Assembly (NCBI GenBank): GCA_025094145.1
Contig: JALLLS010000059.1
Location: 1-64,000, forward strand
Direction of reading: 5' to 3'
Source of the DNA: Spinellus fusiger
Taxonomy: Eukaryota; Mucoromycota; Mucoromycetes; Mucorales; Phycomycetaceae
DNA length: 64,000 nt
The position numbers and the translations under genes are program-made. Positions 24,690 through 36,358 of this stretch are shown here, one piece after another. Position 1 is the stretch's first letter, and every line of letters begins with the position of its first letter. The notes beneath the pieces are model-generated. The model saw only the letters and a list, made by a program, of their open reading frames with translations, had not been told where the DNA came from and made no database searches.

Positions 24690-25113
24690 CACACCAGGAT
24701 ATCTTTAGGATATAAAAGGAAATAGTCAAACTACAATTGTTTAAGAAATGACATTGATTTGAAAAGGAGCAAAAATAAATTAAAATGTATTCATGTTAGT
24801 TCTTAAATAAAGATTATTATGTTGATTTACCTGTAAATATCTGAATCCCATAGGAAACCACTTTCGATGTGGGGATATATAATATGAATACAAATAAGAA
24901 TATCTATGATTATCGACAGAATGGAGCTGGTCAGTGGTGACCCTTTAAACACTCTTCTGCAATTGTATAGATATTCTTTGATGCATTCACATCCTTGTTC
25001 CAAACAATTCCACAACCTTGGCAAGCGTGGATATTGTTGAAATTCACTAATACCTCGGTGAGGATATTTGTGTTATAAGTGTGGCAGATATTGAGAACAA
25101 GACAAAATTTCAC
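24690..25113 (-). mobile_element. Transposon remnant with TnpB/Fanzor-like zinc-ribbon fragment
   Basis: A terminus at about 24691 (ACACACCAGGATATCTTTAGG) resembles the Plavaka-like 3' end at 7043. About 240-420 bp inside, on the minus strand, 25113-24931 encodes a stretch ending CQGCGIVWNKDVNASKNI. This fits the C-terminal zinc ribbon and last RuvC motif of the TnpB/OrfB-Fanzor family (CxxCG...W(N/D)xDxNAxxNI). Upstream coding resemblance is lost to stops, and the first Cys pair is unclear. I infer a decayed copy of a Fanzor-type gene carried by a transposon. The short length limits certainty. Confidence 0.5.
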
Positions 25114-25992
25114 AAGTCATTTGCTTAATCAGAACTACTAAGGTAATGCAGACTACAACAACATTCTAGAAAGAAAAAGAATTGCTTAAAGAACAGTTGC
25201 CTAGTTACCCGTTGTGATCAAATCATGTGTTGTGTTCCTGTTCATGTACCCTCTTTGATTTCCCTAGACCAGCCTTTGTATCCAAACCTTTATTTCTTTG
25301 TCCCTGCTAGAGACCCAATATCTATACATTTATCTCTCTAGGGGTCCTGTTGATAACCACAGTGCCCTTTATTACAGAATAAAAGATATATTTTACAAAG
25401 TTGCATAGTATGGATTTTGAGGCTGCTTTTATATATATCTCTTTAAGCTATAAGGATCACAGTTATACGATAATAACATCTCAGTAAATTCAGAGATGGA
25501 TTTCCTCCTCTTGTTCTATGTATGTTTCAAGGGAAGAGAGAGACCTTATTTACAATAAAATCACTTTATGGAGTTCTATGGCCTTGAAATACAGGACCAA
25601 GATTATACACACTATAGGATAGGACAGTTACCCTTCCCAGTCTGCCTGAATGTTCTATGAAGACCATATCTATTGCTTGAGAATAGCAAATTATACAAAT
25701 TCATAGTCAAAGAAGAAATAGAAAACTAATATAAAAAGTGTAATTGTCTACATCTTTAATAAAATAGACTTTAATCCAAACAGCTTCCTAGAGTATAAAC
25801 AAGATAATCTTTAGGGACTTGAGCAACTGACTTTTTCTTGTTCTCGACTTGTTTTCTTTCTGTATTCCCATAGGGTGCCATTATTATTACAACTATCAGT
25901 TTGCCTTCTGTCAGCCCATATCCTTCTCTTTTCTATCAATCTCCGTATGAGTAACCAGCCTTAAGAGGTCCTGTGTGTCTCTTGTCTCATAG

Positions 25993-27170
25993 CAACAGAA
26001 TATTTTTGGGATATAAAGGGAAATAAATGAACAATGAGATTGTATTATTTCTTTGGTTGGCTAATGTGTTTGAAAAGAACCTTCTCACTGTCTGTCTGTC
26101 TTAGCATTGACTATGGACTGTGTAATTAAACACTATAAAGTTGGATAAAAGGAAGAAGCAAACCTGACATTGCAACTCAATCACTGTATTTATTGTTTAA
26201 CATGTGCTATCCATAAACTCACAGTGTTTGCAGCATAGCAATGTTTAAAATGTATTTATTATAGAACACACACACAATTAACTCTGGTGGTCATTGTCCA
26301 TAAAATAGAACCAATCTTACTTATATTTAAAACAGTATATTCATTTATTGAATCCATATTCATAATTACCTCAATTATCTTATTGTAGCTGGTATTAACA
26401 ATAGTACTTAATGACAACAAGGTATTGTTTCTAATACTATTTTTCAGATCCAAGGTAAATAGAGTGTGGATTGTTTGACTTGTAAATCTAACTTATGAAT
26501 TTTGACTTAATTATAGGAAAGTAAAGGCTAAAGTGATACCTCACCAGAATGAAAATATTTTCTATTCTCTGGTCTGTTATTATTCTGTTATTTCTCATAC
26601 TGCACATACAACTTAACATATAAGTGCTCATCAAGATGAGCATAACTGAGCAAGGTAATGTACTATTATTAACAAAGAGAAATAATAGAAGGAAGTGATA
26701 GACACCACCAGAGACTATTCTGGAAGTAAAAAAAAGGTAAATAATGTCTTCATCTGGGCTTGAGCTCATTGTATTGTTATTAGGTAAGTAAAGACTCTTC
26801 TCAGGTAGTTTAGGTGGTCTTCTATACTATCTAGGGTGTCTAGGGTATACTCCTGAGCATAGTTATCTATCTCCCAAAGATAAAGCACAAAGCTTTTAGG
26901 GTGTGGATTCTATTGCTATGAGGGAATGCACTTGGGCAGTAGCTATAGTCATAATATAGTATTAGCTACATTATTATAATAAACAATATATTTTACTAAT
27001 AATACAATTTGACATTGAGGTATCCATAAAAGGAAACAAATATTTGGATACTTGCAAACCTTTGATTTTAAACACAGTTCCATAAAAGATGAGTTTTTTT
27101 TTCGATGTAAAAGGAAGGATATATCACCGCTTAAAAGCCAGAAAAATCTCCTAGTGTGTAGGAGGGTCTT
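25993..27170 (-). mobile_element. Internally deleted Plavaka-like element (non-autonomous)
   Basis: 25993-26475 matches the 3' end of the Plavaka-like element, including the last coding residues (minus frame 26453-26259, compare the NECTVLN...KFGSLF tail). It is joined directly to 26488-27165, which matches the 5' region upstream of the transposase start at about 11.05-12.1 kb. The right end reads AAAAATCTCCTAGTGTGT. The left end lacks a clean terminus. A near-identical joining of ends occurs in inverse orientation at 40.15-40.73 kb. Confidence 0.65.
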
Positions 27171-27450
27171 CTACTCCGTGTCCCATGTTTCAAATCCAGT
27201 ACACCTCCTATTTGTCCTACCACTCTAACAATAGCTTGTGATCAGCTACTACCCTTGTACCCTAGAGTGTGATTGGAGGAAGATAGCTATACATTCCCTT
27301 TTATGGGCAGTTCTTTTCTCTCTTTCTTTCTGTCCATTCCCATTCCCAGTCACATTTCCCTGTCTTCACCTATTCCCTGCCTCTTTCTCTCCCTCTTTTT
27401 TTTTTTTTTAATTAAATTTTTTTTTTATTTTCTCTTTATCTTACAACGTT

Positions 27451-28688
27451 ATGGGATCTTCAACAAGACGGTCAAAGTCACCCACCCTACGTACCCACCG
27501 CAGTACTTCTTCCCGCCACCCTTCAGTGTCACCTCCACGCCGGTCTCATCAGCGCCCTCGGTCAGTGTCTCCTCACCCTCGGGAACGAGACCACCACCGG
27601 GAACGAGACCACCCTCGAGAACGAGACCACCGCACCACAGACAGGTACAGACAATAGACACTGCTGTAGTCATTTGTCCTTATCTCGTGTGTCCATGCAG
27701 GAAACGCCGCCACCGCTCTCTCTCCACCCACCCCACCTCAGACTCTGAAGGTGCCAGCTCAGAGACAGAGAAACGACACAAAAAGCACAAAAAGGACAAG
27801 AAGCACAAGAAGAAGGCGAAAAAGACAAAAAAGTCAAAGCTCACCAGTGTGGGAGATCAGTGGGGCAAATATGGAGTTATTTATGAAGCAGAGTAAGTCC
27901 CATGGAAAGGAAGAGAACAAGAGTAGGCTAGTTAATGGCCTGTTTATAATGGACATAGTATTTTCACCAAGGAATCGGCAAGTCTATTCTTCTTCTTATG
28001 GGATACATCTCATGGAGCTGCTCAACTCTACTTATGCTATTGAATTTGTTGGCTCTTAGGAGTTCCAGGCCTGGCTGATTGAAGTAAAGCATGTAGATGT
28101 GGAGTCTGTCAATAACATCAAGCGTAAAGAGCTGTTCATTGACTTTATGGAGGGTAAGTCCTATGCGATCTTCTCTCTAGACGTCTTTTTCTTTTTCTCT
28201 CTCTCTCTCTTTCTCTAGACATCTTCTGATACACCAGGCTTATTAGACTACAACACAGCCACTATGTCGCATGAGAAGTAAGATATGTTCTTGTTCAACA
28301 GGAGTCTAAGGAATAGATTCTATGATTTGCACAAGTGGGAGGCACGTCAGAGAGCACTGCGAATGGGAGAAGCAGTGCCTACAGAAGAGACAATCTACGA
28401 CTACAAGAATGACGAGGAACAGCTAAGGTAATGGGGCCATTTTGTCATATCTTGTCTATTGATTCATTGATTCATTGATCCATTGATCCATTGTGTCTAT
28501 GGATCCACAGACAGCAGCAGAAGCAGGCAGCTCGTCTTGTAGCCTCCAAACAGCCCATGTTGACCATGTCACAGCAGCAAATTGAGGAGCTGTCCAAGGT
28601 CAACCGAGAACGTGTCCAGGCAGAACGTATGCGTCGATTGGGACTCACTCCCAAGGAAGGCATGGGTGTGCGCTATGAGTACGAATAA
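27451..28688 (+). CDS. Basic RS/KKHK-rich nuclear protein of unknown function
   Basis: Proposed exons: 27451-27644, 27701-27892, 27959-27977, 28060-28153, 28247-28277, 28317-28427, 28511-28688, giving 272 residues. The N-terminal third is Ser/Arg/Pro-rich with three RERDH-type repeats, followed by a Lys/His-rich stretch (KKHKKDKKHKKKAKK). The folded part carries GKYGVIYEADIFTKESEF, QAWLIEVK and MEDYNTATMSHEKFYDLHKW, a pattern I recall from an uncharacterised eukaryotic family; I cannot name it. Composition suggests a nuclear, RNA-related role (inference). Exon 3 is a 19-nt microexon followed by an intron with a GC donor; both are needed to rebuild the conserved block in frame. Confidence 0.75.
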
Positions 28689-28903
28689 ACTATATAACAT
28701 ATAATAGAGACTATATAATATACAATATACAATCTATCATCTATAATATAAAATGGAAAGAGGAAAGAGGAAAGAATAGATAGCCCCACCCATGGACACA
28801 CTGATTATGCCATCACCTCCCTATGTGACCGCACGAATAAGCCACCCTCTGTCCTCTCTTTTCTTCTCTTTTTCCTTTTCTTTTCCCTCTCTTTGTTTGT
28901 TCA

Positions 28904-31076
28904 ATGTCGACAGAAACGAAAAACACAAAGAAAAAAACACCTGCCGACAGTGCAACGGCCACAGCCACTCTATTTGTGCGCGGCCTTCCTCCCCACGCCA
29001 CCAGCAAAGACCTCGAAACCTTTTTTGGCGATGTAGGACCCACTCGCAAATGCTTTGTGGTGGCAGATACGTCTGGAGATCGTAAAAAGGAAGGCGAGGC
29101 AGGGTTCAAAAACAGAGGGTTTGGTTATGTGCACTATGCATTGGCAGAAGATGCGACGCTTGCCTTGACAAAACTCAAGTCGCTTCCCTTTATGGGGCTG
29201 AAGAAGTTGAGAATGGAGCTGGCCAAGCGTAAATCCGACACAACAGAGAGAACAGAGAGAACAGATAGAAAAAAGACAGTAGACACAGTAGACACAGCAG
29301 ACACAACAGACACAGCAGATACAGCAGACACAACAGACACAACAGACACAGAACAGAAAAACACAGTGGGTGAAAAGAGAAAACGCACCCAGACACAAAA
29401 ACCAGTCGCAAAAAAGATCAAGACACAAGAGACCTCAACAGAAACAAGAGCAGTTGGTGGTAAAGATGATTTCTTAAAGGCAGCTCGTCTGATTGTACGC
29501 AACTTGCCATGGAAGTACAGAGAGGCCGACCTACAGCAGCTATTTGAGGCCCACGGTAAGGTCATGCAGGTGACGCTGCCTCGTAAGTTTGAAGGAGGTC
29601 CCTTGCGTGGATTTGCATTTATTCAGTACGAGACAGTTGCCGAGGCCACTACAGTAAGTGATGGATGGCAAGGCAAAGGGTGTGTCAGGGGGCATGGCTA
29701 AAGAAGAAGGTGTGTTGTAGGCGATTGAGGCATTGAATGCTAGTGAGCATGTTGGAAGAACAATTGCTGTGGATTGGGCTTTGGCTAAGGATCGGTTTAA
29801 GAAGCTGGAGGGAGAAGAAGAGAAGACGGCTGTCAAGGCAGCAGCACCTGCCAAAGAAGATGTTGAGATGAAGGAAGAAGAAGAGAACGAAGACTCTGAT
29901 GACTCTGAAGAAAAGGACTCTAAGGACTCTGAAGACTCTGATGAAGAAAAGGACTCTGAAGACTCTGACGATCCCTCTTCATCAGATAAACAAGAGACAA
30001 TCCCTGCCAAAAAAGAACGCACCCTTCCTCAGGTATCTGAAGGCACAACCCTGTTTGTTCGAAACCTCCTGTTTGAAACCACAGAAGAAGACTTGAAAGG
30101 ACTGTAAGTCATCCCACCACCACCACCACAACCCAGACTAACGACCAAAATAATAATAATAATAATAAACAGCTTCTTACAATGGGGCCGTGTCCGATAT
30201 GCCAGGATCACAAGAGACCCAGAGACCCGTCTCTCCAGAGGCTCTGGATTTGTCTGCATGCTGACCAAAGAAGACGCAGACACCTGTTTGGAAGAATCTG
30301 AACAGCTCAAGAAGATGGCACAAAAGGAAGAGACAGACGACCAGTCAGCCATCAATGCCCTGATGTCTAAACGTGAAAAGAAGAAAAAGGGAACCCTCCA
30401 CAAGAGTCTGTTGGCTCCTGACGGTGGTTCTGGCCTGGGACAAAGATTCACTCTCCACGGCAGAGTGTTGGATGTCACCAGAGCAGTGGACAGAACACAG
30501 GCCTCCAAGATCAAAGAAGACAAGTTAAGCTTGAAGAAGAAGGAGGACAAGCGCCATTTATATCTTATGCGTGAAGGTGTGATCTTCCCCAACACACCTG
30601 CTTCTGAGACGATCTCTCCTGCTGAATTACAGAAGCGACAAATGGCCTTTTCTAACCGTAGAAAGCAAGTGAGCAGCAACCCCTCTTTGTTTATTTCCAA
30701 GACACGTCTATCAGTGCGTAACTTGCCCTTGAATGTGGGAGACGTTGAGTTGAAGAAGATTGGAGTTCAGAGTATCCAGAAATTCAAAGAGCAGGTCAAG
30801 ACAAAGGCTCGTATGGATCTATCCAAGGAAGAGAAGGAAGAAGGATGGCAGTACATGCCAAGAGTGAAGCAGGCAAAAATCATCCGAAGCACTGACAGAG
30901 TGGATGTTGCTTCTCAGCAGGGACGTAGCAAAGGTTACGGCTTCTTGGAATACACCACCCATTCACATGCATTGGCAGCACTAAGATATCTTAATAACAA
31001 TCCAGACATATTCCAAGGCAAACGTCTTACTGTAGAGTTTTCATTAGAGAACTCACTTCGATTGAAGAAGGAGTAG
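28904..31076 (+). CDS. NOP4: Four-RRM nucleolar RNA-binding protein (Nop4/RBM28-like)
   Basis: Exons 28904-29653, 29721-30103 and 30173-31076 give 678 residues, close to yeast Nop4. RNA-recognition motifs start near residues 22 (TLFVRGLP), 193 (RLIVRNLPW), 358 (TLFVRNLLF) and 554 (RLSVRNLPL); the last contains a long insertion before its RNP1-like KGYGFLEY. A Thr/Asp-rich repeat (about residues 125-148, from a GACACAGCAGACACAA-type DNA repeat) and a Lys/Thr-rich basic stretch separate RRM1 and RRM2. An acidic Ser/Asp/Glu run precedes RRM3. In yeast this family is needed for 60S ribosomal subunit assembly and pre-27S rRNA processing. The start lies 215 bp after the preceding gene. Confidence 0.88.
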
Positions 31077-31322
31077 TAGTCCACAGTCTTCTTCTTTCTT
31101 TTGTTTATTTAGATTGTTCACTATAAAATCATTTGTTATCTGTAGAGAGAGAAAGAGAGAGGGAGAGGTATTTTAATAATGATAGTGATGGTGGTAGTCA
31201 TAGAAATACAAGCACTTGATTTTACTAATAATAATAACAGCAGTAGTCATAATAATTATAATCCACAGCATCAACGCATGGTAGTCGTGGGAGGAGTTGG
31301 AAAGTACAGAGGAGGCTCTATC

Positions 31323-32068
31323 TCAGAAGTAGCACCAAGACACATTCTCCTCCGCTATAAATGCAGGCGGCCCAACATTAAGGACAACATCCCCCGAAGT
31401 AGCTGCATAAGCAGGAAGAATGTCCTGTCCTGGCATCCTAAAGTATGCTTCTGACGTCAATGGCATCATTGTAATGACAAGACTGATTTTACGATAATCA
31501 GTAGAGACAGGCAAATGCAATACTTCCAATGTATCCTCGTGTCCTGGCTGTCGTTCTCCCCACTGGATGGAGGCGTGGGCATCGTGGGCACTGATCTTCT
31601 TCAAGTGGGTCTGAAGAAGATCAAGAAACTCAATCGACATGAGGATGTGTTTCTATGGAGAAGGAGGCTTACTTTGCTCATACGTAGCTTGTAGGCAGAT
31701 CGTCTATGTGCAACTCCATAGGCCATGACAGCAGGAACCACCAGGACAAGAAAGGGGTACCAGAGTGAATAGCCAGTGGCTCGGATTACAATACAGACTC
31801 CCGCAGCAATAATAGTAAGAAGTACAGTCACTGAGAACATGTAGCTTTCAAAATAAAGATGAGGGTAGGATGCACGGACAAGGGTGGAGAGAGAGGCCAT
31901 TCTCTCGTCAAACACCTCTCTGGGTAGCTATTCTTCTCAGTCAAAGGAGGGTGTGGTGTGGTCTCTACTTACATGCAAAGACATCAATGGATAGTCACTG
32001 TACTGACCGTGCGAGAAAGAAGCCGGTTTCCAGTGGTAGCTTACTATGGCAAAGGCAAACAATACCAT
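31323..32068 (-). CDS. Small membrane protein with two predicted TM helices, unknown function
   Basis: Exons 32068-31973, 31927-31673 and 31652-31323 give 226 residues; the 20-nt gap between exons 2 and 3 is short for an intron and should be checked. The N-terminal part contains SHGQYSDYPLMSLHLPREVF. Two hydrophobic helices lie at about residues 55-76 and 83-101, separated by a short loop, followed by a basic RRSAYKLR. The C-terminal 110 residues look soluble. I do not recognise the family; a TMEM-like or endomembrane protein is possible. Convergent with the Nop4-like gene (247 bp between stops). Start uncertain. Confidence 0.55.
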
Positions 32069-32149
32069 AAAGGTAGAAGATAGGCTGGAGAATGAAAAAG
32101 TACTTTAGCAGCAGTGAATAAGGTGAAGAAGTAGATCAGTCGATCCAAA

Positions 32150-32280
32150 AGTGATAAGTAAGGGTTAATAAGTAGGTGATAAGTAAGGGTTAATAAGTAG
32201 GTGATAAGTAAGGGTTAATAAGTAGGTGATAAGTAAGGGTTAATAAGTAGGTAGTAAGTAGGTAATAAGTAGGTAATATC
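32150..32280. repeat. Minisatellite, about 25-bp unit
   Basis: Roughly four and a half copies of GATAAGTAAGGGTTAATAAGTAGGT, followed by shorter GTAGTAAGTAG variants. It lies just upstream of the small membrane-protein gene on its 5' side. Confidence 0.85.
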
Positions 32281-32913
32281 ACCACCATTAACAACACACC
32301 CGTGAACTATCTTGTAGATAATACTCCTCTTTTTCTTTACTGAAGAAGAAAAAGTCGCACGTTGATTCATTAATGTCCATTATTCATCATTATTATCCAT
32401 GATAGATAATTAAGAAGAATTTATCTTTTCCTTTTTTGAAGGCCAGTCCAATGAGAGGACAAGACGCCCACTGATTGCCTTTTTACCAGCAAGAGATGAG
32501 AGAAGGAAAAAGGAAAAAAGAAAAAGGAAAAAGGAAAGGAAGCAAGTACAAAGGGTGGGGCTACACACTGACAATGCTTCAGTAACAAGGATATAAAAGG
32601 GAATTCATGAGTACGGAACAGATCATCTCCTTTTATGGAAAGTACCCTGGAGTGAAGGGCGTTGGTCCATAGAACCACAGAAGAGCTCAAGATACGTCAA
32701 GAAGAGCCATGCCAAAAAAAGAAAAAAAGAAAAAAAGAAAGAACACTGTACCCTCCATTTCTTTCTTTTTATGTCACATGGTTCTCCACTCAACCCCCTT
32801 CTTCTTATCTCTCTCTCTTTCTATTCATGGCATACTGTGATGCAGAGTGTGACTGTTGTATAATTTTCATCAACAGAGTCTTTCTTTTCTTCCTCTTTTC
32901 TTCTTTATTCTTT

Positions 32914-33269
32914 ATGGAGCATACATTGTAAGTGCATGCAGCCACCCACTCTACACACACGCAGCCACTGATGGACAGAGAGACAGACAGCTTGAGATTC
33001 CCTTTCCTAGTGAAAGACTAGCTACGGTAGCTATGCGTGTTCTTAGTGTGGACAAGGAACTCAAGGCAGATCAGGTCCAGCGCACCCTCACCACAGCAGA
33101 GGAGATATTGACTGTGTAAGGGTGGTGGTTGTATTTTCTCATCATTTTGATTAGACGGTTTGAGTGCACATCGACAAGAATGCTTCGTGTTTCTGTCAAC
33201 TCCTTTTTAGAGATGGTGGGGATGGTGACAAAGACCATGGATCACTATGACATACCACAGATCCAATAG
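32914..33269 (+). CDS. PCC1: KEOPS/EKC complex subunit Pcc1
   Basis: Exons 32914-32927, 32981-33115 and 33155-33269 give 87 residues, matching yeast Pcc1 size. The core motifs are LEIPFPSERLATVAMRVLSV, DQVQRTL and STRMLRVSVNSFLEMV, the two-part pattern of the Pcc1/LAGE3 family. Pcc1 dimerises within the KEOPS complex, which makes N6-threonylcarbamoyladenosine at position 37 of ANN-decoding tRNAs; yeast Pcc1 was also linked to transcription. The first exon (14 nt) was placed by frame and splice consensus and is the weakest part. Introns are 53 and 39 nt. Confidence 0.85.
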
Positions 33270-33354
33270 AAGGAAAGAAGAGAAGATGTTTCTATCTGAT
33301 AAAGATATAGTCTATTATAATCTAATATAGTGTGGTGTGGTGTGGTATGGTGCG

Positions 33355-33445
33355 GTTCAATGCACTCCAATGCACTCCAATGCACTCCAATGCACTCCAA
33401 TGCACTCCAATGCACTCCAATGCACTCCAATGCACTCCAATACAC
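33355..33445. repeat. Decamer array CAATGCACTC
   Basis: Eight or nine tandem copies of the 10-bp unit CAATGCACTC with slight decay at both ends, preceded by a GTGTGGTGTGGT run. It lies in the 3' flank between the convergent Pcc1 and SAAL1-like genes. Confidence 0.9.
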
Positions 33446-33653
33446 TCCAATTCAATAGTATGAAATAGACTCCACCTGTCATGTCATTTGGCAAACACAG
33501 GTCCTTGGATACTTTGTTTCATTTTATGTTATAAAGAAAAAGAAGAAAAGAAAAAAGAAAGTATCAACACTATTCTACTGTGCAGTGGGCTTACTGTACC
33601 ATCGAGGAAGAAAACCATTGCGTATATTAAACTATGTACAAAGCAATAGAACT

Positions 33654-34862
33654 TCAATTGGCCATGGAGAGTTTTGTATTGAGTGCTTGGGCCAGATTCT
33701 GAATGTCTTCATCTTCATTTCTGCAGTCATACTCATCCTCTTGTATGTAAGATACAATACGGGACATGGATTGACCCAGACAGTTGGTCATTTCATAGCC
33801 TAAACAAAAGAGAATGAGTTGTAAAGACACCCAAGGCTTGTTTGTGTGCTAGTGCCCTTACCACATTCTGTTGTGCTGACCATGTTATACGCCATCAGTG
33901 CCCATAGAAGATGCATCACATTCTTGGCTATGCCTCGGTTAAATCCCATACCTATACCTACACCCTGCCCTTCTTCCTCCAGTCGATCTGCACCCCATTT
34001 TACAAGCACAAGAGTGTCAGACTTATCAATGAAGAGATCTGCTTCTGCCTCTGCTTCTTCCCCGTCGCACTCCTTCATTCTCTGTGAATGTCGTGTCAGA
34101 CTGTGTGTAATGGCATTTGTATACACAACAATACGGGTCATCAGCTCCAGACTTGTCAGTAGTAGATCCATGAACAATGTATTGCAGATAATAAACGTGT
34201 ATTGGTGGAATATCGAAGGTGCCATGGGAACAGGTGTAAGGAATTCTGTCAGGTGATCATGCTCTACAATGGTGTGGTGACTTGTGTCCATCGAGCAAGA
34301 GAGAAAAGTGTTGAGCAGTCTGCAGACAGAGATGAGTAGGAAGAGTAAGAAGAAGAGGAAGAGGAAGAGTAGGCGTGTGCTTACCGGGATGTTTCTAGGA
34401 GAACACGCGCATCATTCTCATGCCACAACACTGACCGACACAGCCTCAGTATGTCCATATCATCCAATAACATGGAGCCAATGCCTTCCTCCCAATGACA
34501 AGCCATATTGGCCAGTGACCCCATAGCAAGTTCGCGTGTACGAGTTCTTTTGGTCATGGTGATTATCTGCACTTTAGTGGTTGTTTTGATGATGATGATA
34601 CCTTGAGCAAAAGGCGATGGAGTTGAGCACCGGCCATCACCCGGCAGTAGTCCAGGACAGAACATGTGTCCCAGACAGCACACAGGGTGCGTTCATAAGG
34701 AGAGTCGTCGTCGGGATCTGCTCCGTTGGGAATATCATCTATTGTGTTCTGCAGCACACCATCCACTAGTTTGTTGAGCATGGGAGAAATAACAGCTGCA
34801 TCTCGATGGTGGTATTGGTGGGAGGGTGGCAGGGAGAAGGACAAAGGGAAGGAGAGTTCCAT
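33654..34862 (-). CDS. SAAL1-like armadillo-type protein
   Basis: Exons 34862-34602, 34566-34385, 34319-33862 and 33799-33654 give 348 residues. The pattern YERTLCAVWDTCSV, RTRELAMGSLANMACHWEE and VLLETSRLLNTFLSCS follows animal SAAL1 (synoviocyte proliferation-associated protein), a predicted helical-repeat protein of poorly known function. An acidic insert (EEAEAEADLFIDK) interrupts the C-terminal half. Upstream in-frame Met codons exist in a low-complexity stretch, so the start at 34862 is a choice. Convergent with Pcc1; the neighbour upstream is more than 1.4 kb away. Confidence 0.65.
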
Positions 34863-36358
34863 AGTGGCAGTGACAAAAAAAGAAAGGGAAAGGTAGGACA
34901 AAACAACAGGAAATGATAAGTGAGAAAAGGTAAGTTGACTCCAGTGTGGGAGTCTCTCTATGACTGTAGAAGAGACGATGAAAAAGAGACGATGGAAGTG
35001 ACTGTAAAGGTGACTGTAAAGGTGACTGTAAAAAGGGACGATGGATGGGATAATAAGAGAAAGAGTGACTATGTATGGGTGAGTTGGGCTGTTTTTCCTG
35101 TTCTTACTCTTTGAATGAAAAATAAGAAAAAATAAGAAAATAAGAAAATAAGAAAATAAGAAAATAAGAAAATAAGAAAAAATAAGAAAAAATAAGAGGA
35201 TGACAAACACTTCTTATGGTTCGAAATAAAGAGCCATTTTTCCTAATGATTCTCTGTATAGAATAAGACAGAGGAGTCTTTTGATGTTCTAGAACACTGA
35301 AAAAGAGAGATTCCCTGGATAGGATTGGCCTGATAATGTGGCCTTTTAGAAATTACAGGTGTCCTGTGGATAGATAAGGTAGTCTCTTTTTTTCCCTTGT
35401 TTATCTCTCTCTTTTGGAGGGGTCTTTGAATGAAGTCTAGGCCATATGCTCTTCTTTACCACAGACCCAGTGGTTCTTCTGCTAGTGGCACATCTCTCTC
35501 AAGACAGCTTCTCTAGTCATCCACTGTGTTTGGTGCTGAGACTGTTTCTGCACTCACTCATAATAAAAGGGTGGTTGTAGTTGGAGGGGAGAGGGCTCTG
35601 TGGAAGTGGACTACAAATGCATTCATGGTAGTGATAAAATAGAGTGCTCCATAGGTTGCCTAGTAACCAATGAATGGAATCAGAGAATTGCCTGGTGACT
35701 AGCAAAAGGAGGGCATGTCTTTATCTACATTGCACTATGAGTCCGCCCACCTACAGGCTACCCACTACTGTCTATTCAACTCATTTGTAGGTGTATTTAT
35801 AGACTAGAGCAATGAGTGCTTTTACAGATCCATAAAACCAAAATGAGAGACAAGTGACTGTCCCATCTCCATCCAATGTGGGGCCATGTCCTATGTCTAT
35901 GGCTCATTTATGCCATACCTGCCATATCTGCCATATCTGCTGCCAAGACAGCGTTCTCTTTATAGCGAGTAAGAATTTAAATAAGACTGTTTCTGTCATT
36001 TCAATCCACTCTACACGGCTGAGATGAGAAAGAGAGACTATCATGGGCCCACAAGAGAAGCAGAAGCCTAGAATGATATTCTGTAGTGTACTGAGACTGT
36101 AGAAAGATACTATCCATCACTGAACAAGTGTCCAGATCTAATCCACAGAGGGTCTATTGAGGGTCTATTGAGGGTCTTATTCTTACACACCCCTTAGTAT
36201 TCTACAGTGTTCATGTCTGCAGACCACCCCTCCTCCTCCTCCTCTGCATGCTTTAATAATGATAAGAATCCTCACAGATGACATAACATACACATGTCCT
36301 ACTATCAAAGAGAGAGAGAGAGAGAGAAAAGATATCCCATGGTAGTAAAAGACAGAAC
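34863..36358. other. Intergenic with simple repeats
   Basis: Contains three near-tandem GTGACTGTAAAG units (about 34990-35035) and an AAAATAAGAAAAT-type array at about 35115-35200, then unremarkable A/T-rich DNA and a short GA repeat near 36310. No gene or transposon resemblance seen. It probably holds the 5' region of the SAAL1-like gene and the 3' flank of the VPS9 gene. Confidence 0.6.

Noticed and set aside
24931..25113. Fragment as an intact functional Fanzor nuclease
   Set aside because: Only the C-terminal motif is readable; upstream frames carry many stops, so no active protein is supported here.
28970..29428. Minus-strand frames rich in Cys-Val-Cys repeats
   Set aside because: They are the reverse reading of the GACACAGCAGAC coding repeat in the Nop4-like gene; no independent support.
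33245..33445. Minus-strand frame of repeated Cys-Ile-Gly-Val-His-Trp residues
   Set aside because: It is a translation of the CAATGCACTC decamer array in a 3' flank.
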